A program made the translations under genes and the position numbers. From contig JBHYGK010000011.1 in the NCBI GenBank assembly GCA_051859045.1, forward strand, positions 1-56,002: a stretch of 56,002 bases of DNA. Direction: 5' to 3'. The notes beneath the pieces were generated by a model. It worked only from the letters and a program-made list of their open reading frames with translations. It was not told the origin of the DNA and searched no databases. This document shows, piece by piece, positions 51,952-56,002 of the stretch. Source of the DNA: JBHYGK01 sp051859045 (GTDB taxonomy: Bacteria; Pseudomonadota; Gammaproteobacteria; Xanthomonadales; Xanthomonadaceae). The first letter of the stretch is position 1; every line of letters begins with the position of its first letter.

Positions 51952-52947
51952 ATGAGCCGCCCCGACCCCTTCCTCGTCCCGCCCACCGACGCCGACCTCG
52001 ACGCCGCCGCCGGGCGCATCGCCCCGCACGCCGTGCGCACCCCGGTCGTGCGCAGCGACGCGCTCGACGCGCTGGCCGGCGCGCGCCTGTGGTTCAAGTG
52101 CGAGAACCTGCAGCGCGGCGGCGCCTTCAAGTTCCGCGGCGCCTGCAACGCGGTGATGTCGCTCGACGACGCCGAGGCCGCGCGCGGCGTGGTCACGCAG
52201 AGTTCCGGCAACCACGGCATCGCGGTGGCCACCGCCGCGCGCCTGCGCGGCATCCCGGCCACGGTGGTGGTGCCAGGCAACGCGCCCCGGATCAAGCGCG
52301 AGCAGATCGCCGCCGCCGGCGCGACCATCGTCGACAGCGGCTACGTGCAGGCCGAGCGCGACGCGGTGTTCGCCGCCGAGCGCGCGCGCACGGGCGCCAG
52401 CCCGATCCACCCGTTCAACGACGCCCGCGTGATCGCCGGGCAGTGCACCGCCACCGCCGAGCTGCTGGCCGAGCGCCCCGGGCTGGACGTGGTGATCACC
52501 CCGGTCAGCGGCGGCGGGCTGCTGTCGGGCGCCGCGCTGGCGGCGCGCCGGCACGCGCGGGCCCACGGCCGCGCCATCGACGTGGTGGGCGCCGAGCCCG
52601 AGGGCGCGCGCGACGCGTTCGACTCGCTGGCCGGCGGCGTCCGCATCACCGGCCGCACGCCGCACACGCTCTGCGACGGCCTGCGCGCCGAGCTCGGCCC
52701 GATGACCTTCGCGCTGCTGCGCGAGCACGGCGTACGCATCGCGCTGGCCGACGATCCCGCGATCATCGCCGCCATGCGCCTGTGCTGGGACCACCTGAAG
52801 CTGGTGATCGAACCCAGCTGCGCGGTGCCGCTGGCGATCGTGCTGGCCGCCGCGCGCGAAGGCCGCGCCGACTATGCGGGGCGCGCGGTGGGCATCGTGC
52901 TCAGCGGCGGCAACGTCGACCTCGACCGCCTGCCCTGGCAGGCCTGA
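51952..52947 (+). CDS. PLP-dependent threonine/serine dehydratase
   Basis: 331-aa fold-type II PLP enzyme. LWFKCENLQRGGAFKFRGAC carries the PLP lysine. VTQSSGNHGIAVATAARLRG binds the substrate carboxylate, PVSGGGLLSGAALAAR is the phosphate-binding glycine loop, and IVLSGGNVDLDRL ends the protein. There is no C-terminal ACT domain, so it is not the isoleucine-regulated biosynthetic IlvA. It fits catabolic threonine/serine dehydratases or serine racemases, which cannot be separated on motifs alone. It lies 4 nt after the amidohydrolase gene and converges on gap. Confidence 0.88.
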   Translation: MSRPDPFLVPPTDADLDAAAGRIAPHAVRTPVVRSDALDALAGARLWFKCENLQRGGAFKFRGACNAVMSLDDAEAARGVVTQSSGNHGIAVATAARLRGIPATVVVPGNAPRIKREQIAAAGATIVDSGYVQAERDAVFAAERARTGASPIHPFNDARVIAGQCTATAELLAERPGLDVVITPVSGGGLLSGAALAARRHARAHGRAIDVVGAEPEGARDAFDSLAGGVRITGRTPHTLCDGLRAELGPMTFALLREHGVRIALADDPAIIAAMRLCWDHLKLVIEPSCAVPLAIVLAAAREGRADYAGRAVGIVLSGGNVDLDRLPWQA

Positions 52948-52982
52948 GCCCGGCGCGCCGGGCACGCGGGGGCCGGACACGA

Positions 52983-53009
52983 CGACGCCGGGCGCGGGGC
53001 CCGGCGTCG
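52983..53009. terminator. GC-rich hairpin between convergent genes
   Basis: An 11-bp stem (CGACGCCGGGC / GCCCGGCGTCG) with a 5-nt loop lies between the ends of the dehydratase gene and gap. It has no T-run on either side, so it is a bidirectional terminator candidate. Confidence 0.5.
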
Positions 53010-53049
53010 CGTGCGCCTCGCGGCGCGTGCCTTCGCGGTGCGCGGCGGC

Positions 53050-54063
53050 TTACTTCGCCGCCATCAGCGCCAGCGTGGTGTCGAGCATGCGGTTCGAGAA
53101 GCCCCACTCGTTGTCGTACCACGAGCACACCTTCACCAGCGTGCCGCCCATGACCTGCGTCAGGGTGGCGTCGTACACCGAGCTGTGCGGGTCGTGGTTG
53201 AAGTCCACCGACACCAGCGGCTTGGTGTTGAAGCCGAGGATGCCCTTGAGCTCGCCCTCGCTGGCGGCCTTCACCACGGCGTCGATCTCCTCCTTGGTGG
53301 TCGCGCGCGCGGCCACGAAGCTCAGGTCGACCACCGAGACGTTGATGGTGGGCACGCGCATCGAGAAGCCGGTGAGCTTGCCGTTGAGCTCGGGCAGCAC
53401 CAGGCCCACCGCGGCGGCGGCGCCGGTCTTGGTGGGGATCTGCGACTGCGTGGCCGAGCGGGCGCGGCGCAGGTCGGAGTGGTAGACGTCGGTGAGGACC
53501 TGGTCGTTGGTGTAGGCGTGGATGGTGGTCATCAGGCCGTGGACCATGCCGATCTTCTCGTGCAGCACCTTGGCCAGCGGCGCGAGGCAGTTGGTGGTGC
53601 ACGAGGCGTTCGAGATGACGGTGTCCGACGCCTTCAGGCTGCCGTGGTTGACGCCGAAGACGATGGTGTTGTCGACGTCGGCGCCGCCCGGGGCCGAGAT
53701 GACCACCTTCTTGGCGCCCGCGGCGATGTGCGCGCCGGCCTTGGCCTTGGTGGTGAACAGGCCGGTGCACTCGAGCACCACGTCGACGCCCAGGTCGCCC
53801 CAGGGCAGCTTGGACGGGTCGCGCTCGGCGTACACCTTCACGCGGTCGCCGTTGACCACGAGGTCGCCGCCGTCCACCTCGACCACGCCCGGGAACTTGC
53901 CGTGGGCGGTGTCGTAGCGGGTCAGGTGCGCGTTGGTCTCGGCGTCGCCGAGGTCGTTGATCGCCACCACCTGGATCTCGTGGGTGCGGTTCGACTCGTA
54001 CAGCGCGCGGAGGATGTTGCGGCCGATGCGGCCGTAGCCGTTGATCGCGACCTTGATCGCCAT
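53050..54063 (-). CDS. gap: Glyceraldehyde-3-phosphate dehydrogenase
   Basis: Oxidises glyceraldehyde 3-phosphate to 1,3-bisphosphoglycerate with NAD. The 337-aa protein starts MAIKVAINGYGRIGRNIL (Rossmann loop). It has VAINDLGDAETNAHLTRYD, whose Asp after the second strand favours NAD, LECTGLFTTKAKAGAHIAAG, and the active-site SNASCTTNCLAPLAKVLHEK with the catalytic cysteine. HSDLRRARSATQSQIPTKTG, GFSMRVPTINVSVVDL, and SWYDNEWGFSNRMLDT complete it. It heads the leftward glycolytic genes, although the rightward hemN-dehydratase block separates it from pgk. A strong -10, TAAAAT, lies at 54125-54130. Confidence 0.97.
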   Translation of the reverse strand: MAIKVAINGYGRIGRNILRALYESNRTHEIQVVAINDLGDAETNAHLTRYDTAHGKFPGVVEVDGGDLVVNGDRVKVYAERDPSKLPWGDLGVDVVLECTGLFTTKAKAGAHIAAGAKKVVISAPGGADVDNTIVFGVNHGSLKASDTVISNASCTTNCLAPLAKVLHEKIGMVHGLMTTIHAYTNDQVLTDVYHSDLRRARSATQSQIPTKTGAAAAVGLVLPELNGKLTGFSMRVPTINVSVVDLSFVAARATTKEEIDAVVKAASEGELKGILGFNTKPLVSVDFNHDPHSSVYDATLTQVMGGTLVKVCSWYDNEWGFSNRMLDTTLALMAAK

Positions 54064-54123
54064 GGTGACTCCTGGGCTGGGCCCGGCCGGGGGCTCCGGT
54101 GGGCGGGACGGGGTGAAGGCGGG

Positions 54124-54130
54124 TATTTTA
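54124..54130. promoter_or_regulatory. Overlapping divergent -10 elements, gap / nuclease
   Basis: The only AT-rich spot in the 96-bp divergent gap, TATTTTA (54124-54130), reads TAAAAT on the minus strand toward gap and TATTTT on the plus strand toward the nuclease. The two -10 elements would overlap almost completely. Confidence 0.55.
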
Positions 54131-54159
54131 GCCCCCCCCACACCCCCACGGAACCTCCG

Positions 54160-55005
54160 ATGCCGCGACTGCGCGCCCTCGCCCTGCCCGCCCTGCTCTC
54201 CGCCATGCTGCTGGCCCCGGCCCCGGCCGAGGCCTGGAGCGAGCGTGGCCACCGCCTGGTCGGCGCGCTCGCCGAGCGCCAGGTGCAGCCCGCCACCCGC
54301 GCCGCGATCGCCGACCTGCTGGCCGACGAGGCCGAGCCGACGCTCGCCGGCATCGCCGCCTGGCCCGACCGCATCCGCGGCGAGCCGCGCTGGCGCCACA
54401 CCGCGCCGTGGCACTACGTGAACTTCCCCGACCGCGACACCTGCACCTACGCCCCGGCGCGCGACTGCCCGGACGGCCGCTGCATCGTCGGCGGCCTGGC
54501 CACCAACCTGGCCGTGCTGCGCGACGCCACCCAGCCGCGCGAGGCGCGCCGCGACGCGCTGAGCTTCGTGGTGCACCTGGTGGGCGACATCCACCAGCCG
54601 ATGCACGCCGGCCTGCGCGAGGACCGCGGCGGCAACGACCACCAGCTGCAGCTCGACGCCACCGGCGCCCCGGCGCCGATCGAATCGCGCGGCACCAACC
54701 TGCACGCGCTGTGGGACGGCCCGGTGCTGATGATGTCCGGGCTCGACGAGCCGGCCTACGTGGACGCGCTCGACGCGCGCCGCTGGACCGGTCCGGACGC
54801 CACGGCCGGCAGCGACCGCCCGTTCGCGGACTGGGCCGAGGAGAGCTGCCGGCTGATCCGCGAGCACGCGCTGTATCCGCCGACCCGCACCGTGGGCGTG
54901 GACTACCTCGCGCGCCTGCAGCCGGTGGCCGAGCAGCGCGTGCTCGAGGCCTCGACGCGGCTGGCGCGGGTGCTCGACGAGGCGCTGGCGCCGGCGGCGG
55001 AGTGA
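54160..55005 (+). CDS. Secreted S1/P1-type nuclease
   Basis: 281-aa exported zinc phosphodiesterase. The signal peptide ends PAPAEA-WSERGH, leaving the tryptophan that in this family ligates zinc with its backbone at the mature N-terminus. Zinc-ligand motifs follow: WSERGHRLVG (His), AAWPDRIRG (Asp), HYVNFPD (His), VVHLVGDIHQPMHAG (His, Asp, His) and DRGGNDHQLQ then NLHALWDGPV (His, Asp). It degrades single-stranded DNA or RNA and may release 3' phosphates in phosphate scavenging. It is divergent from gap and likely monocistronic. Confidence 0.92.
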   Translation: MPRLRALALPALLSAMLLAPAPAEAWSERGHRLVGALAERQVQPATRAAIADLLADEAEPTLAGIAAWPDRIRGEPRWRHTAPWHYVNFPDRDTCTYAPARDCPDGRCIVGGLATNLAVLRDATQPREARRDALSFVVHLVGDIHQPMHAGLREDRGGNDHQLQLDATGAPAPIESRGTNLHALWDGPVLMMSGLDEPAYVDALDARRWTGPDATAGSDRPFADWAEESCRLIREHALYPPTRTVGVDYLARLQPVAEQRVLEASTRLARVLDEALAPAAE

Positions 55006-55044
55006 GGCCGGCGGGGTGAGCCGCGGCCTCGCGGCCGCGGCGGC

Positions 55045-55611
55045 TCAGAGCCCTTCGAGCCCGGCGTCGGGCCGGTCGGCGCGGAAGCGCAGGCGATAGC
55101 CCATCGTGACCGGCAGCGGCGTGCGCTCGAGGGCACCGGCGCAGGCGCGGTCGCCGCCCGGGCGCGCGCCCGGCCCGTAGCGGCAGCTCGCCGCGGGGTC
55201 GTAGCGCCAGGCCGCCAGCACCAGCTGCACCTCGGCCCAGAACGCGCGGCCGGCCTCGTCATCGGGATCGTCGCAGCCCGGCACGCCGCCCAGCGGGGCC
55301 ACCGAGCGCACCCGGCCATCGTCCTCGATCACCACCTCGGCGCAGACCGAGCGCGGCGGGGCGTCGTGGCGCAGCGAGGCCGCCGGCCAGGCCGGCATCG
55401 GCGCATCGTCGTCGAGCAGCGGCAGGTGGAAGACCGTGTCCTCGGGCATCGCGTAGCGCGCCGCGCCCTCGGGCACCAGCAGCGCGAGGCCGACGTCGCC
55501 CGACGGCGGCGCGACCGGCGCCGGGGCGCTGGCGCAGCCCGCGAGCGCGGCCGCGAGGCCGAGGGCGGCCAGGCGGGTCGCGACCCTGCGCCGCGGCGCG
55601 GACGGCCTCAC
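55045..55611 (-). CDS. Putative lipoprotein of unknown function
   Basis: 188-aa protein with a lipoprotein signal peptide (lipobox AALAGC-ASAP) and a Pro/Ala linker. A globular domain with VCAEVVIEDDGRVRSVAPLG follows, reminiscent of the TonB C-terminal strand pattern in the upstream protein. Cysteine-containing loops (GVPGCDDPDDEAG, ASCRYGPGAR, GDRACAGAL) and a last strand VTMGYRLRFRAD end it. It starts at GTG 55611, which overlaps the stop of the TonB-like gene (GTGA), so the two are co-translated and may have arisen by duplication of a TonB-like domain. No family name can be assigned. Confidence 0.72.
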   Translation of the reverse strand: MRPSAPRRRVATRLAALGLAAALAGCASAPAPVAPPSGDVGLALLVPEGAARYAMPEDTVFHLPLLDDDAPMPAWPAASLRHDAPPRSVCAEVVIEDDGRVRSVAPLGGVPGCDDPDDEAGRAFWAEVQLVLAAWRYDPAASCRYGPGARPGGDRACAGALERTPLPVTMGYRLRFRADRPDAGLEGL

Positions 55612-56002
55612 GGCGAGGTCGGGGCCGAGGGCGCGAAGCGCATCGGCACCCGCACCCGCGAGGCGACCGCGCGACCATCGCGCATCGCGGGCGTGAAGCG
55701 CCAGCCGCGCGCGGCCTCGAGCACGCGCTCGCGCAGCGCGCCCTGCACGTCCGAGCCCGGCTCGTGCACGTCGACCGCGCGCACGCGGCCGTCGGCGTCG
55801 ACGTCCACCAGCAGCTCCAGGCGCCCGCGGACGGCCTCGAGGGGGATCCCGTCGAGGTCGACGCCCGTCGCGCGCGCGATCGCGCCGACCTGGGGCGGCT
55901 CGGGCGGGGCCGGCGGCGGCGGGGGCAGCGCGGCGGGCGGCGCCGGCGGGGCGGGCGGCGCCTCGGCGGGCAGCGGCGGCGCGACGGCGGCGGGTGCCGG
56001 CG
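55608..56002 (-). CDS. TonB-like energy transducer, C-terminal part
   Basis: The gene runs off the right edge; 131 codons are visible. A proline-rich periplasmic spacer (APPAPPAPPAALPPPPPAPP) leads to a TonB C-terminal domain: ELLVDVDADGRVRAVDVHEP, then LRERVLEAARGWRFTPAMRD and VASRVRVPMRFA. This beta-alpha-beta layout with the WRFTPA motif contacts TonB boxes of outer-membrane receptors. The N-terminal membrane helix lies outside the window. The stop overlaps the following lipoprotein start by 4 nt. Confidence 0.82.
   Translation of the reverse strand, partial: PAPAAVAPPLPAEAPPAPPAPPAALPPPPPAPPEPPQVGAIARATGVDLDGIPLEAVRGRLELLVDVDADGRVRAVDVHEPGSDVQGALRERVLEAARGWRFTPAMRDGRAVASRVRVPMRFAPSAPTSP

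Overview
This window is chromosomal DNA of very high G+C content (roughly three quarters G+C by eye). Gene content, gene style and promoter style suggest a member of the Lysobacteraceae/Xanthomonadaceae (Luteimonas/Lysobacter-like Gammaproteobacteria). That placement is an inference from gene content and was not tested by a search. Nearly the whole window is coding. I recognise no phage, IS transposase, CRISPR array or rRNA. One tRNA is present.

Layout. 1-3050: the end of a PepSY-type membrane protein, tRNA dihydrouridine synthase dusB, and a leftward pair of membrane-protein genes. 3258-8429: an activated-methyl-cycle block (metK, ahcY behind a clear SAH riboswitch, metF) interrupted by a leftward Hsp70-like gene. 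8426-15326: a DUF4124-like secreted protein, a patatin, ilvE, an OmpR-type two-component operon with a secreted companion, and rimK with a RimB-like protease. 15372-25321: a promoter and two very large leftward genes, a 2073-aa repeat protein and a 1179-aa outer-membrane protein. They look like one surface system and include four near-identical 288-bp tandem repeats. 25343-27946: an ANTAR response regulator, a MASE1/HisKA_2 histidine kinase and tRNA-Gly(CCC), all leftward and tightly packed.

28050-36521: thiS, thiG, trmB, an SLC13 permease, a Rieske protein, a fumarylacetoacetase-family hydrolase, mscL and two secreted metallopeptidases. 36532-41697: an RND efflux operon (periplasmic adaptor, pump) translationally coupled to a SpoU-type RNA methyltransferase. 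41959-54063: glycolytic genes on the minus strand (gap, pgk, gph, pyk, class I fba) with rightward genes hemN, Sua5/YwlC-type threonylcarbamoyl-AMP synthase, an amidohydrolase and a threonine/serine dehydratase between them. 54160-56002: an S1/P1 nuclease, a lipoprotein and the C-terminal part of a TonB-like protein.

The strongest unexplained structure lies between fba and pyk. Two 133-nt elements in opposite orientation each fold into the same three hairpins, and every substitution between them inside a stem is compensated (five base pairs). Between them sits a 33-residue lysine-rich gene with an 11-C tract just before its ribosome binding site. Several genes (hemN, thiG, the tsaC-like gene, the Hsp70-like gene and a YdjM-like gene) have a -10-like hexamer ending exactly 7 nt before the start codon, which suggests leaderless mRNAs. 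hemN also has a perfect Anr/FNR palindrome centred 41.5 bp before its start codon.
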